A stretch of 64,000 bases of DNA, taken from assembly GCF_020873895.1 (NCBI RefSeq), contig NZ_JAHWGT010000029.1:1-64000 (forward strand), written 5' to 3'. Source of the stretch: Streptomyces sp. DH12. GTDB lineage: Bacteria; Actinomycetota; Actinomycetes; Streptomycetales; Streptomycetaceae. A program made the position numbers and the translations under genes. A model generated the notes under the pieces. It was given only the letters and a program-made list of their open reading frames with translations. It had not been told where the DNA came from and did no database searches. Shown piece by piece: positions 15,508 to 24,400 of the stretch; positions within the stretch are counted from its first letter, which is position 1; every line of letters begins with the position of its first letter.

Positions 15508-16272
15508 CTACTTCACCGGCTTCCACACCGCGCAGTCCCGCGACGTGAACTGCCCGTCGGACGCCCGGATCGTCACCGTGATCTCCTGCGCCGACGTCGC
15601 GAACCCGTTGTCGATGATGTCCCCCGACTTGGTCGTCCGCTCCCAGTAGCAGTTCTCCATCCGGCCCTTCGCCCGGTACGTGCCCGGCGGGATCGTCTCC
15701 TCCGCCTCCTCGTCGGCCGGCTTCTCGCCGTCCTCCCCGGTGACGAAGTCGTCCGGGTCCGGCGGCCCCGTAGGGCTCGGCGACGCGGTCGGCCCGTTCG
15801 CCGCGACGACGTAGGTGCCGTCCTCGAACCACCGCTCGTAGTCCCCTGACGCCGCCGCCCGCACCGTCGCCGCCCACTCCGGGCACAGCTTGGGCACCCC
15901 CGTCCGCAGGATGTCCGCACCATCCCCCTCGAGGTGACCGGCTTCCACCAGCCACTGCGGCCGCGACTGGACCCCATCCACGTCGGGGAGCTCGATACAC
16001 ACCGCGCGCACGAACTCGGAGGCGGTCGTGTACGGATCGGCCGGCCCCCAGCCCTTCCCGTCGGCCAGCCGGTCCAGCTCCCCCTCCGGCCCCGGCGGAT
16101 ACGCCGGCTCCACCGACGCCGTCGGCTCCTCCGTCACCAGGGTGCTCGCCGGGTCCGTCGGCACCGCCGACACCGCGGCGTCCACGCCGCCGTCCCCGCC
16201 ACCGCACCCCGTCACCCACGCCACCGCAGCCAACCCGGCCGCCAGCGCCCCCACCCTGCGCACATGCCTCAT
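15508..16272 (-). CDS. Secreted lipoprotein
   Basis: 254 residues. The N-terminus is a lipoprotein signal: basic MRHVRRV, a hydrophobic core (GALAAGLAAVAWV) and the lipobox VTGC with the Cys at about residue 23. A Ser/Thr/Pro-rich spacer leads to a central helical domain and a C-terminal beta-rich segment (PPGTYRAKGRMENCYWER, then SRDCAVWKP) with three or more Cys that may form disulfides. It is transcribed against the flanking transfer and virion genes. Independent, oppositely oriented lipoprotein genes in prophages sometimes block superinfection or mating; that role is only inferred here. Confidence 0.75.
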   Translation of the reverse strand: MRHVRRVGALAAGLAAVAWVTGCGGGDGGVDAAVSAVPTDPASTLVTEEPTASVEPAYPPGPEGELDRLADGKGWGPADPYTTASEFVRAVCIELPDVDGVQSRPQWLVEAGHLEGDGADILRTGVPKLCPEWAATVRAAASGDYERWFEDGTYVVAANGPTASPSPTGPPDPDDFVTGEDGEKPADEEAEETIPPGTYRAKGRMENCYWERTTKSGDIIDNGFATSAQEITVTIRASDGQFTSRDCAVWKPVK

Positions 16273-16377
16273 GCGCGCAGGATGCCACCACCCGCCAGCC
16301 GGGGGAGTCCGAACCCGGGAATCGGGGATCATCGGAGCAGGCGCGGGGCCTGACCGAGAGCGGGAGCCCCGACCGCC

Positions 16378-16944
16378 ATGCCAGCCTCCAAGGCCCAGCA
16401 AGCCGAGACCGCCGCCCGCCGCGCCCAGCTCATCCGCCTGCGCCGCACCGGCGTCCCGTTCGACGACGAGCGCGTCCTCGCCCTCGGCTACGCCAGCCCC
16501 GGCGCCGCCTCCAAGGACCTCATCCGCGCCCTCCAGGAGCGGCGCGACGAGCAGGACGCCGAGGCGTCCGTGTACCGGCAGCAGGAGAACGAGCGCCTGG
16601 ACGCCCTCCTGGAAGCGGTGTGGGAGAAGGCCACCAAGCCGAGCCCCGTCCACGACAAGGACGGCCAGTACCTCGGCGACGAGATCGACCTCAAGGCCGT
16701 CGACACCGTCCTGAAGCTGATGGACCGGCGCGCCAAACTCATGGGCCTGGACATGCCCGTCAAGGCGGAGCTGTCCGGCCCCGGCGGCGGCGCCCTGCGC
16801 CTCAACGCGGTCAGCCTCGCCGAGCTCAACACCCTCATCGCCACCGCCGGCGACCCCGACGACCCCGACCGGCCGTGCCCCGACGACGAGGACGACGACA
16901 CCACCTACGACCCCTTCGACGACGAGGCCGACGATGACGACTGA
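16378..16944 (+). CDS. Terminase small subunit (probable)
   Basis: 188 residues. The basic N-terminus (SKAQQAETAARRAQLIRLRR) leads into a helix-turn-helix-like region (VPFDDERVLALGYASPGAASKDLIRAL), followed by a coiled-coil-like stretch and an acidic Asp-rich tail. The gene overlaps the large terminase start by 11 nt, the usual arrangement. Small subunits bind the packaging site and recruit the large subunit. The assignment rests on position and architecture, since this family diverges quickly. Confidence 0.75.
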   Translation: MPASKAQQAETAARRAQLIRLRRTGVPFDDERVLALGYASPGAASKDLIRALQERRDEQDAEASVYRQQENERLDALLEAVWEKATKPSPVHDKDGQYLGDEIDLKAVDTVLKLMDRRAKLMGLDMPVKAELSGPGGGALRLNAVSLAELNTLIATAGDPDDPDRPCPDDEDDDTTYDPFDDEADDDD

Positions 16945-18532
16945 CGTCACCGCCGAGGACTTCGACGTCGTCTCCGAAGCCGAAGCCCTCAACCGGCTCA
17001 CCGCCGCCTACCGCCGCCTCAACCGCGCCGAACGGCGCCGCGTCGCCCGCCGCGCCAACCCCGAACTGCGCGCCGCCCTCGCCGAAGTCGAACGGACCAT
17101 GGCACTGGAGCGGTCCCCCGGCTCCATGGCGGCGATCCTCACCGACGGCCGGGAGATGCAGGCCCCCCACCTCGCGCTCATCGACCGGCTCTTCCAGCGG
17201 ATCGCCCGCGGCGAACGCATCAAGGCCCTCATCACCATGCCCCCACGGCACGGCAAGTCCCGCCGCGCCGCCCGCTGGGCCCCCCTCTGGTACCTGACCC
17301 AGCACCCCGACCACCGCGTCATGATCGCCTCCTACGGCGCCGACCTCGCCGAAGAGCACTCCCGGTGGATCCGCGACGCGATCGTCACCTACGGGCCCCG
17401 CATCGGCATCGCCCTCCACGCCGGCTCCAAGGCCGCAGGCCGCTTCGACCTCGCCGACCCCCACACCGGCGACCGACGCGAAGGCGGCCTCGTCGCCGCA
17501 GGCGTCGGCGGCGGCCTCACCGGCAAGGGCGCCCACCTCGCCATCGTCGACGACCCCATCAAGGACGCCGCGGACGCCGAGTCACCCACCATGCGCCGCC
17601 GCCTGTGGGACTGGTGGACCGCCGTCCTCAACACCCGCCTCGAACCCACCGGCTCGATCATCGTCATCCAGACCCGCTGGCACGAGCAGGACCTCGCCGG
17701 GAAGATCCTCGACGGCCCCGACGCCGACGAGTGGATCCGCCTCGACCTCCCCGCCATCTGCGACGCCGACGACGACCCCCTCGGCCGGCCCCTCGGCGCC
17801 GCCCTGTGGCCCAAGCGGTACGGCCGCCGCGCCCTCGCCCAGTTCCGCCGCGCCGTCGGCGAACGCGTCTGGTGGGCCCTCTACCAGCAAAAACCCCGCC
17901 CCCTCGAAGGCGGCGTGTGGCAGTGGCCCTGGATCACCGACCACCGCATCACCGCCGCCCAACTCCGCGGCGTCGACCTCACCCGCGTCGTCGTCGCCGT
18001 CGACACCGCCGGCGGATCCGACGACACCAACGACGAGACCGGCCTCACCGCGGCCGGCCGCACCGCCGACGGCGAGCTGTACGTCCTGGCCGACCGCTCC
18101 GGCCGGATGGGCGCCGACACCTGGGGCCACGAGACGTGCCGCCTCGCCATCCAGGTCCAGGCCGACGCCATCGTCGTCGAGAGCAACTTCGGCGGCGACA
18201 TGGCCGCGCAGCTCGTACGCCAGGCGTGGCGCGAGCTCGAGCAGCAGGGCCAGACCCAAGGACTGCTGATGCCGGCCCTCGTCGAGGTCCACGCCAAGCA
18301 GGGCAAGCGCCTACGCGCCGAACCCATCGCCCAGCTCTACGCCCAAGGCCGCGTCCACCACGTCGGCGAGTACCCCCGCCTGGAAGGCCAGCTCGTCACC
18401 TGGATCCCCGGCATGGACTCCCCGGACCGCATGGACGCCCTCGTCCACGCCCTCACCGAACTCGCCGACCCGGCCACCCAGGCCACCGGGAGCACCCCGT
18501 ACGCGGACCGGCGACTGACCGGACGGCGGTGA
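16934..18532 (+). CDS. Terminase large subunit
   Basis: 532 residues with both motor and nuclease parts. Walker A is PPRHGKS (residues 103-109) and Walker B is LAIVDD (202-207). A coupling motif lies near IVIQTRWHEQD. The C-terminal RNase H-like nuclease shows acidic residues in VVVAVDTAGGSDDTNDETG, VVESNFGGD and DSPDRMDALVHAL. It pumps DNA into the procapsid through the portal and cuts it into genome lengths. The length and motif order are normal for the family. It is followed by a 771-bp gap before portal, which is unusually large. Confidence 0.95.
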   Translation: MTTDVTAEDFDVVSEAEALNRLTAAYRRLNRAERRRVARRANPELRAALAEVERTMALERSPGSMAAILTDGREMQAPHLALIDRLFQRIARGERIKALITMPPRHGKSRRAARWAPLWYLTQHPDHRVMIASYGADLAEEHSRWIRDAIVTYGPRIGIALHAGSKAAGRFDLADPHTGDRREGGLVAAGVGGGLTGKGAHLAIVDDPIKDAADAESPTMRRRLWDWWTAVLNTRLEPTGSIIVIQTRWHEQDLAGKILDGPDADEWIRLDLPAICDADDDPLGRPLGAALWPKRYGRRALAQFRRAVGERVWWALYQQKPRPLEGGVWQWPWITDHRITAAQLRGVDLTRVVVAVDTAGGSDDTNDETGLTAAGRTADGELYVLADRSGRMGADTWGHETCRLAIQVQADAIVVESNFGGDMAAQLVRQAWRELEQQGQTQGLLMPALVEVHAKQGKRLRAEPIAQLYAQGRVHHVGEYPRLEGQLVTWIPGMDSPDRMDALVHALTELADPATQATGSTPYADRRLTGRR

Positions 18533-18815
18533 CACGGCAGAAAAATTCCGATCAGCAACCCGCCGCTCAGAGCTCATTCGGCGCCCAGCGAGGCACAGAG
18601 GGGCCCGTCCCGGGGCGGCTTCGGCCTCCAGAAGCGACGGTGTGCGCGTAGCAGGCGCAGGAAGGGCCCTGGACGCCGTTCTGACGGACGCACATACCCT
18701 TCGTGGGTAGGACCTACGGAACGGTTTGGGAATTTAGAATCCTGCGATACATTGGATTAGCGAAGGCATCTTGAGATGCGTTTCGGTGACAGGAAGTGGA
18801 AGCGGAAAACAAGGA

Positions 18816-18842
18816 AGCCGCCCCCCATTGCGGAAGGCGGCT
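18816..18842 (-). terminator. Terminator of the 27-aa antisense gene
   Basis: Read on the minus strand, AGCCGCC and GGCGGCT form a 7-bp stem about 15 nt after the stop of the microprotein gene, followed by TCCTTGTTTTCC. The T-rich tail makes it a plausible intrinsic terminator and separates this transcript from the terminase gene. Confidence 0.55.
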
Positions 18843-18856
18843 CCTGTGACTAGGGG

Positions 18857-18940
18857 TTACTCCTCGTCGGTGCGCCCGTGCAGCCACACGAAGATCGCGA
18901 AGACGAGGCTCCAAAACTCCCAGTCGAGGGCGTTTTCCAT
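18857..18940 (-). CDS. 27-residue membrane microprotein
   Basis: A complete gene unit in miniature. GGAAGGAGAG lies just upstream of ATG 18940, followed by 27 codons (MENALDWEFWSLVFAIFVWL, then HGRTDEE), TAA, and a terminator hairpin. Residues about 8-20 form one hydrophobic, aromatic helix flanked by acidic ends, which fits a single-pass inner-membrane peptide. It runs against the virion operon. Small membrane peptides of phages can inhibit cell envelope enzymes, act as toxins or regulate lysis; no homologue is recognised, so function is unknown. Confidence 0.65.
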   Translation of the reverse strand: MENALDWEFWSLVFAIFVWLHGRTDEE

Positions 18941-18959
18941 ATCTCTCCTTCCGGTTGAT

Positions 18960-18977
18960 GCAGGTCTTCTGACCTGC
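18960..18977. promoter_or_regulatory. Palindrome upstream of the 27-aa gene
   Basis: Perfect 7-4-7 inverted repeat, GCAGGTC-TTCT-GACCTGC, 20 bp upstream of the microprotein start on the minus strand. Placement fits an operator, or a 5' mRNA hairpin just before its ribosome binding site. Confidence 0.5.
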
Positions 18978-19018
18978 GCCTGCCGTGTCTGTGCAGAGAC
19001 GCAGCAGGGGTCCTGGGG

Positions 19019-19041
19019 CCCCCAGGTCAAATGCCTGGGGG
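19019..19041. promoter_or_regulatory. 8-bp hairpin in terminase-portal gap
   Basis: CCCCCAGG and CCTGGGGG flank the loop TCAAATG. It overlaps a further CCTGGGGCCCCCAGG palindrome on its left, so alternative foldings are possible. Function unknown; it may be a terminator or operator for the divergent transcripts of this gap. Confidence 0.4.
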
Positions 19042-19303
19042 CCGCCTACCGGAAGTCGGTGGCGAACGCCGTGCCGAAGAGCATACGCCCGCCTGGACTC
19101 CCCGAACTTCGCCCACCGGATTGCAACTTGGATCAAGTGCCGCAGTTCGGGTGAATTCCTTCCGAGTTCCCCGGGTGGAGTCACCCGTATGGGTGAACTT
19201 GTCGTTCGGCTGGGGGCTGACGGCCGGCCAGCGGGGGAAGCGGACAGCCCACGAGCCCGTACCCTGATGCTCATGGCGCGGGGCCTGTAGCGGAGGGAAC
19301 TTC

Positions 19304-21211
19304 GTGGGCCTCATCAGCGGCACCCGGAACCTGGTCATCGACGCCTGGTCCTGGCTGAACTTCAAGCCGGTCTTCAGCGACACCCTCGGCATGCCGCACC
19401 GTCGCGCCTTCCCCGAGGCCGCCGCGTCCTGGGTACCAGCAGCCGACGAACGCCGCCTGGCCGCCTACAAGCTCCTCGTCGCGTACGACAACAACCAGGC
19501 GGGGGAGCTGGCCGCGTTCCGCGACGGCGACGACGCCCGCGAGCGCCGAGAGTTCGGCGACCCGTCCATGTTCGTCGACACCCTCGTCGCGCACGTCATG
19601 GGCCGCGAGCAGCACATCGTCGTCCCCGGCGCCGACCAGACCACCGGCGACGACGGCCCGGCCGCCGCCGCAGCACAGGCCGCACGCGTGCAGGAACTGC
19701 TGCGGCAGTGGGCCGAGGACGAGCTGCTGCCCATGCGGATGCTCCAGACCGAACGCAAGGCCGTCCTCCTCGGCGACGGCGTCTACCTGCTGTGCTGGGA
19801 CCCGGCCAAGCGCCGCGCCCGTCTGCGCACCTACGACCCCGGCTTCTACTACCCCGTCCTGCCCGCCGACGGGGACGCCGCCGACTTCCCCGACCGGATC
19901 CACCTGGCCTGGGACCTGCCCGAGGACAAACAGCGGGGCCTGAAGCCGCGCCTGCGCCGCATCACCTACGAGCTGGACTGGATCCGGCCCCGCACCGCCT
20001 CCGGCGTCGACCGCACCGGCCGCCCCGTACGCGCCCCCGTCATGACGGACCCGGGCGACGACGACACCCCGTCCGGACCGGTCCTCGGCCTCGGCGACCA
20101 GGTCGACGAGGCGGGCGGCATCTGGCGGATGTACCCGTGGAACGACGAGCCGGCCTACCGCACCTGCTACCTCACCGACGCGACCTGGGACCTCGGCGAC
20201 CTCAAGGGCCCCCACGACGTCGACTCCCTGCCCATGGACAAGGCGCAGTACGCGACCGGCCCGGACGGCGAGGTCCTCGACCGGCTCGACCTGTACCTCG
20301 ACTTCATCCCGCTGATCCACATCCCGAACACCGTGCCGCCGGCCGAGGAGCACTGGGGCCAGTCCTCCCTGGCCAAGGCCCTCCAGGTGTTCGACGAGCT
20401 GGCCGGCACCGACACCGACAGCAGCAAGGCGTCCGCCACCACCGGATCACCGATGATCTTCCTGTCGGGGAAGTCCACCGGCCGCCGGGAGCAGCAAGTC
20501 GGGCCCGGCGTGATGGTCGAGCTCGGCGAGGGCGGCCGCGCCGACGCCCTCAACACCGCGCCCCAACTCGCCGAACTCCGCGAGCACCGGCACGACCTCG
20601 CCGAGCAGGCCGCCAACGTGGTCCGGCTCCCCGCCGTGTCCCTGGGCACCATGGACCCCTCCAAGGTGCCGTCCGGGTACGCGCTCGAGCTGTCCCTCGG
20701 CCCGCTCGACTCCCTCATCTCGCACATGCGGCTCGCCCGCGGCCACAAGTACGCCCTGCTGCTGAAGTTCGTGCAGCGCCTGCACCTAGCCGGGCAGCAC
20801 CCGGACTGGGTCGGTACGCCGCCGCTGCCCGCACTGCCCGCCCGCCTGGAGTTCGGCCCCTACGCCCCGACCGACCAGGCCGCCGTCCTCGACCAGGTCG
20901 CCACCGCCTACAAGGAGGGGCTCATCTCCCTGGAGACCGGGGTGCGGATGCTCACCTCCGCGGGCTGGCCCATCGACGACGCCGAGGCGGAGATCGAGCT
21001 CATCGAGTCCCGCTCCTTCGAGCAGGCCCGGCTCCTGGCCGACGCCCTCGGCAACCCCGACGAGGTCGCGGCGTTCCTGCGCCGCGAGGCCCCGGCCGAG
21101 CCCGAGACCCCGACCGTGCAGCTTCCCGCCCTCCCGGGCGCCGGACTCCTCCCGGCCGGCGACGAGGACGACGACGGAGACGACCCGGAGGGGAGCAGGG
21201 GAACACGATGA
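19304..21211 (+). CDS. Portal protein
   Basis: 635 residues from GTG 19304, with GGAGGG upstream. Position after terminase and before the scaffold gene, the length and a conserved-looking core (helical N-terminal region; a wing region around LRTYDPGFYYPVLP; HIPNTVPPAEEHWGQSSLAK before a helical stem with DELAGTDTDSSKAS) match portals of long-tailed actinophages. The portal forms the dodecameric ring that docks the terminase and the tail. The last 40 residues are Pro-rich and acidic. The TGA overlaps an upstream candidate ATG of the scaffold gene (ATGA at 21208). Confidence 0.85.
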   Translation: MGLISGTRNLVIDAWSWLNFKPVFSDTLGMPHRRAFPEAAASWVPAADERRLAAYKLLVAYDNNQAGELAAFRDGDDARERREFGDPSMFVDTLVAHVMGREQHIVVPGADQTTGDDGPAAAAAQAARVQELLRQWAEDELLPMRMLQTERKAVLLGDGVYLLCWDPAKRRARLRTYDPGFYYPVLPADGDAADFPDRIHLAWDLPEDKQRGLKPRLRRITYELDWIRPRTASGVDRTGRPVRAPVMTDPGDDDTPSGPVLGLGDQVDEAGGIWRMYPWNDEPAYRTCYLTDATWDLGDLKGPHDVDSLPMDKAQYATGPDGEVLDRLDLYLDFIPLIHIPNTVPPAEEHWGQSSLAKALQVFDELAGTDTDSSKASATTGSPMIFLSGKSTGRREQQVGPGVMVELGEGGRADALNTAPQLAELREHRHDLAEQAANVVRLPAVSLGTMDPSKVPSGYALELSLGPLDSLISHMRLARGHKYALLLKFVQRLHLAGQHPDWVGTPPLPALPARLEFGPYAPTDQAAVLDQVATAYKEGLISLETGVRMLTSAGWPIDDAEAEIELIESRSFEQARLLADALGNPDEVAAFLRREAPAEPETPTVQLPALPGAGLLPAGDEDDDGDDPEGSRGTR

Positions 21212-21276
21212 GCGATCGTGTGCTGTCCTTGACCCAAGGCGCGGGGCCTGGAACCTCTCTAGGAGGACGTGCCCCC

Positions 21277-22104
21277 ATGCGCCGCCCCGCGCTCCGCCGC
21301 ACCCACCTCGACGCCGCGTCCGCCTGGGCCCACCCCTACCGCGGCCGCACCGAGGCGCACGCCGTCTTCTACAACTCCGGCGGTGAGCCCACGCCCGCCC
21401 CCGTGCCCACCCCGGCGGACCTCGCGCGCCTCGGCCAGCCCCCGGCCCCGGCCCCGCAGACGCCCACCCCCGCACCGGCCGGTGACGACGAGGAGAAGGT
21501 CACCCTCACGCAGCGCCGCCTCAACGTGATCATGCGGGACGAGAAGGACGAAGGCCGCCGCGCCGCATACCGCGCCCTCGCCGAAGCCGCCGGCGTCCCC
21601 GTCGATGACTTCGACCCCGAGACGTTCGGCAAGCTGTTCAAGCAGGCCGACGAGGCCCGCAAGGCCCAGCTGTCCGAGGAGCAGCGCCGCGCCGAGGAAC
21701 TCGCGCAGCGCGAACGAGACCTCGAAGCCCGCCTCGCCGAGGCCGAGAACCGGGAGAAGGAAGCCGCGCGCCGCGACCGCGAGTCCCAGGTCCGCGCCGC
21801 CCTGGTCCGCCTCGGCGCGACCGGCGACGACCTCGACGACGCCTACGCCCTGCTGCGTGACCGGATCCCCGCCGACGCCGACGCCGACGCCGCGGCCATC
21901 ACGCAGGCCGCCGAGCAGCTCAAGGAGCGCCGCGCCACCCTCTTCGGCGGCACCGCTCCCGTCCCGCCGCTTCCCCCGGCCCCGTCCGGCGCCCCGGCCG
22001 GCGGCCCCCCGCACCGCACCGCGCCCGCCGGGAAGGACGCCCTGCGCGCGGCCGCCCGCCAGCGCGCCATCGAGATGGGCCTGCGCACCGACGACGCCGC
22101 CTGA
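21277..22104 (+). CDS. Capsid scaffolding protein (probable)
   Basis: 275 residues. After a Pro/Ala-rich N-terminal third comes a long charged coiled coil (residues about 130-180, AELAQRERDLEARLAEAENR-like composition) and an Ala/Pro C-terminus with a basic end (DALRAAARQRAIEMG). This low-complexity, coiled-coil architecture just before decoration and major capsid genes is typical of scaffolds. ATG 21277 follows a strong AGGAGG; the in-frame ATG 21208, overlapping the portal stop, would add 23 residues. It should assist procapsid assembly and then leave or be cleaved. Confidence 0.75.
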   Translation: MRRPALRRTHLDAASAWAHPYRGRTEAHAVFYNSGGEPTPAPVPTPADLARLGQPPAPAPQTPTPAPAGDDEEKVTLTQRRLNVIMRDEKDEGRRAAYRALAEAAGVPVDDFDPETFGKLFKQADEARKAQLSEEQRRAEELAQRERDLEARLAEAENREKEAARRDRESQVRAALVRLGATGDDLDDAYALLRDRIPADADADAAAITQAAEQLKERRATLFGGTAPVPPLPPAPSGAPAGGPPHRTAPAGKDALRAAARQRAIEMGLRTDDAA

Positions 22105-22215
22105 CCCCGCGCCGGACCCCGGACGCACACGTAGGGACCACGCCCTCACCCCCGTGGACGGCACCACCCGAGGTGCCCTCTCACACCCCCGCGACACCGC
22201 GAAAGGGAGAACGGC

Positions 22216-22950
22216 GTGGACATCCAGCCGTACAGCACCACCGAGACGCTCTCCGTCGGCCGCCCCTGGCTGATGAGCATGCTCGGCATCGAGGCCAACC
22301 AGACCGTCACCCTCGACCTCACCGCGTTCGATGAGACCCTTCACTGGACCGAGGCGTCGAAGTACCAGCCCGAGCGGAAGCTGAAGTCGGGCATCCCCCT
22401 CGGCAAGAACACCACCACCGGCCTGTTCGAGCCGTACAACGCCGTCACCAACGAGGTCCAGACCCTCACCGTCACCGGCGGGCCGACCGGCGGCACCTTC
22501 ACCATCACCTTCTCCGGGCAGACCACCGCCGCCATCGCCTACAACGCGACCGCGGCCGCCGTGCAGACGGCGCTGGAGGCCCTGTCGAACGTCGCGCCGG
22601 GCGACATCACCGTCACCGGCAACGCCGGCGGCCCGTGGACCCTCACCTTCGGCGGCCAGTACCTCGGCGAGGACGTCGCCCAGGTCACCACCACCGAAGC
22701 CTTCACCGGCGGCACCAGCCCGGACATCACCATCGCCACCACCACCGCCGGCGGCACGGCCGCCACCGCCAACGGCACCGACCTGTTCGCCGGGTTCCTC
22801 TTCACCGAGGTGTCCTTCTACCCCGGCGCCACGAAGGTCGCCGCGCCGCTGATGGTCCACGGCCAGATCGACGTCGCCAAGCTGCCGGTCGCCTTCGACC
22901 CCAGCGACGTCCCGGCCGGCTCCAACACCCAGTTCGTCTACAAGGTCTGA
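22216..22950 (+). CDS. Head decoration protein with an inserted repeat-type domain
   Basis: 244 residues from GTG 22216. Residues about 48-75 (SGIPLGKNTTTGLFEPYN) and 187-225 (GTDLFAGFLFTEV, then MVHGQIDVAKLP) form the usual small decoration-protein core, which stabilises HK97-fold capsids of lambda-type heads. Between them, residues about 79-182, sits a Thr/Gly-rich beta domain (NEVQTLTVTGGPTGGTFTIT; AIAYNATAAAVQTALEAL) of a kind seen repeated in large surface proteins and some phage proteins. The insertion roughly doubles the usual length and would probably project from the capsid surface. Confidence 0.75.
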   Translation: MDIQPYSTTETLSVGRPWLMSMLGIEANQTVTLDLTAFDETLHWTEASKYQPERKLKSGIPLGKNTTTGLFEPYNAVTNEVQTLTVTGGPTGGTFTITFSGQTTAAIAYNATAAAVQTALEALSNVAPGDITVTGNAGGPWTLTFGGQYLGEDVAQVTTTEAFTGGTSPDITIATTTAGGTAATANGTDLFAGFLFTEVSFYPGATKVAAPLMVHGQIDVAKLPVAFDPSDVPAGSNTQFVYKV

Positions 22951-22966
22951 GCAGGAGACCCACGAC

Positions 22967-24031
22967 ATGGCCAACGACATGATGGAGCTCCTGCTCCGTG
23001 ACCTGAACCCCACTGAGATCCAGGCGTTCGCCCGGGAGGTCCAGACCCCCGGCGACTACGAGCTCACCCGAACGGTGATGCCCGAACGGACCATCGACTC
23101 CGTCATGTGGGAGCACCGCGGGACCCGCCGCCGGGTCGCCGCCGCGTCCTACCGCGCATGGGACGCGCAGACGAAGGTCGCCACGCGTGAGATCACGCAG
23201 TTCGCCACCTCCGGCAAGCTCCTGCCCCTGGGGCAGAAGTACATCGTCGGCGAGTTCGAGACCATCCTGGAAAGCCTCGACCGCGGCATGGACAGCCGCG
23301 ACCTCGTCCGTACGGTCTACGAGGACGTCGGTGCGCACGTCCTGTCCATCAAGAAGCGCCTGGAGATCGCCGTCGGTGACCTCCTCGTCGACGGCAAGTT
23401 CACTCTGGTCGGTGAGAACGGCCTCACCCTCGAGGCGGACTACAAGGTGCCGGCGGCGAACATGCCGACCGCTCCGACCGCGTGGACCGACCCGACCGCC
23501 GACATCCTCGGCGACGAGATGCGCTGGATGGAGACCCTGCGCTCCTCTGGCGCCCCGGCCCCCTCCCGCGCGCTCACCTCATACAAGACGTGGGCGCTCA
23601 TGATGAGCAACGACAGCTACCGCGCCGCCTACTACGGCAGCGTCAACTCCGCCTCCACCATCCCCACGGCGGTCCTCGCCCCCAACGAGGTCGACGTCGT
23701 CCGGGCCCGCTACGGCCTGCCGCCGATCACCCGCTACGACGTCAAGATCGAGCTGGACACCGGCGCCGACGTCCGCCCGCTGCCGGAGAACATGTTCTTC
23801 CTCCTGCCGCCCAACCCCACCCAGTGGGCGGAGACCCAGTACGGCCTCACCGCCGATGGGCTGATCCTCGCCCGGAGCGGCAACCCCGCCATCGAGCGGG
23901 AGGACGCCCCCGGCATCGTCGTCACCCGTGGCTACCAGGACGACCCGCCGCAGGTCTGGACGAAGGGCTCCGCCGCCGCCCTGCCGGTCATGTACGTGCC
24001 GGACATCCACATCGCTGCGACGGTGTGGTGA
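22967..24031 (+). CDS. Major capsid protein (lambda gpE-like HK97 fold)
   Basis: 354 residues, a normal length for the gpE-type family. Recognisable parts include the N-terminal strand region (YELTRTVMPERTIDSVMWEH), an E-loop-like stretch (LLPLGQKYIVGEFETILESL), the central helix (RTVYEDVGAHVLSIKKRLE), an A-domain with the alternating motif PPITRYDVKIELDTG, and FFLLPPNPTQWAETQYGLT near the C-terminus. It forms the hexamers and pentons of the head. Upstream decoration and scaffold genes fit. No maturation protease was found in this window. Confidence 0.9.
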   Translation: MANDMMELLLRDLNPTEIQAFAREVQTPGDYELTRTVMPERTIDSVMWEHRGTRRRVAAASYRAWDAQTKVATREITQFATSGKLLPLGQKYIVGEFETILESLDRGMDSRDLVRTVYEDVGAHVLSIKKRLEIAVGDLLVDGKFTLVGENGLTLEADYKVPAANMPTAPTAWTDPTADILGDEMRWMETLRSSGAPAPSRALTSYKTWALMMSNDSYRAAYYGSVNSASTIPTAVLAPNEVDVVRARYGLPPITRYDVKIELDTGADVRPLPENMFFLLPPNPTQWAETQYGLTADGLILARSGNPAIEREDAPGIVVTRGYQDDPPQVWTKGSAAALPVMYVPDIHIAATVW

Positions 24032-24034
24032 GCC

Positions 24035-24394
24035 ATGGCCAAGCTCGCAGCCACCGTGTACGTCAAGGACCCGCAGACCCACCAGACCGTGGAGCTCGCG
24101 CCCGGCACCAGCCCGGAGCCCCGCCTGGCCGCGCTGGTGACGAACCCGGCCGCGTGGGTCGACGGGAAGCTCCCCCGCCTGCCGAAGAAGCCGGACGAGC
24201 AGGGCGCCGACGGCCCTTCCGGCGACGGCCCGGACGCCGGCTCTGGCGGCGCCTCCGGCGCTGACCAGCAGGCCGACACCCCGCCCCAGGACACCCCGGA
24301 CGGCGGGGAGACCAAGCAGGCCGCGAAGAAGACCGCGGCCAAGCCCCCGGCTCGGGGCCGGGCGACCGCCGGCGAGGGCACCGGCGGTCAGTAA
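24035..24394 (+). CDS. Small virion-region protein with disordered tail
   Basis: 119 residues. The first about 50 residues are ordered (AATVYVKDPQTHQTVELAPG; RLAALVTNPAAWVDG) and resemble short head or head-tail accessory proteins. The rest is a Pro/Ala/Lys/Asp-rich disordered tail. The ATG lies 3 nt after the capsid stop. A strong hairpin after the stop (24401-24443) suggests the end of the highly expressed head transcript. Exact role unknown. Confidence 0.6.
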   Translation: MAKLAATVYVKDPQTHQTVELAPGTSPEPRLAALVTNPAAWVDGKLPRLPKKPDEQGADGPSGDGPDAGSGGASGADQQADTPPQDTPDGGETKQAAKKTAAKPPARGRATAGEGTGGQ

Positions 24395-24400
24395 GGCGGT

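Larger units (their letters stand above)
18533..19303. other. Long intergenic region between terminase and portal
   Basis: This 771-bp stretch is less GC-rich than its surroundings around 18700-18830 and holds no plus-strand gene that I can support. It contains a 27-residue minus-strand gene (18857-18940) with its terminator, a palindrome (18960-18977), a hairpin (19019-19041) and further small inverted repeats near 19190 (GGGTG-GAGT-CACCC followed by CACCC-GTAT-GGGTG). A promoter for the head genes is likely here, but no convincing -35/-10 pair was found. Confidence 0.5.
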
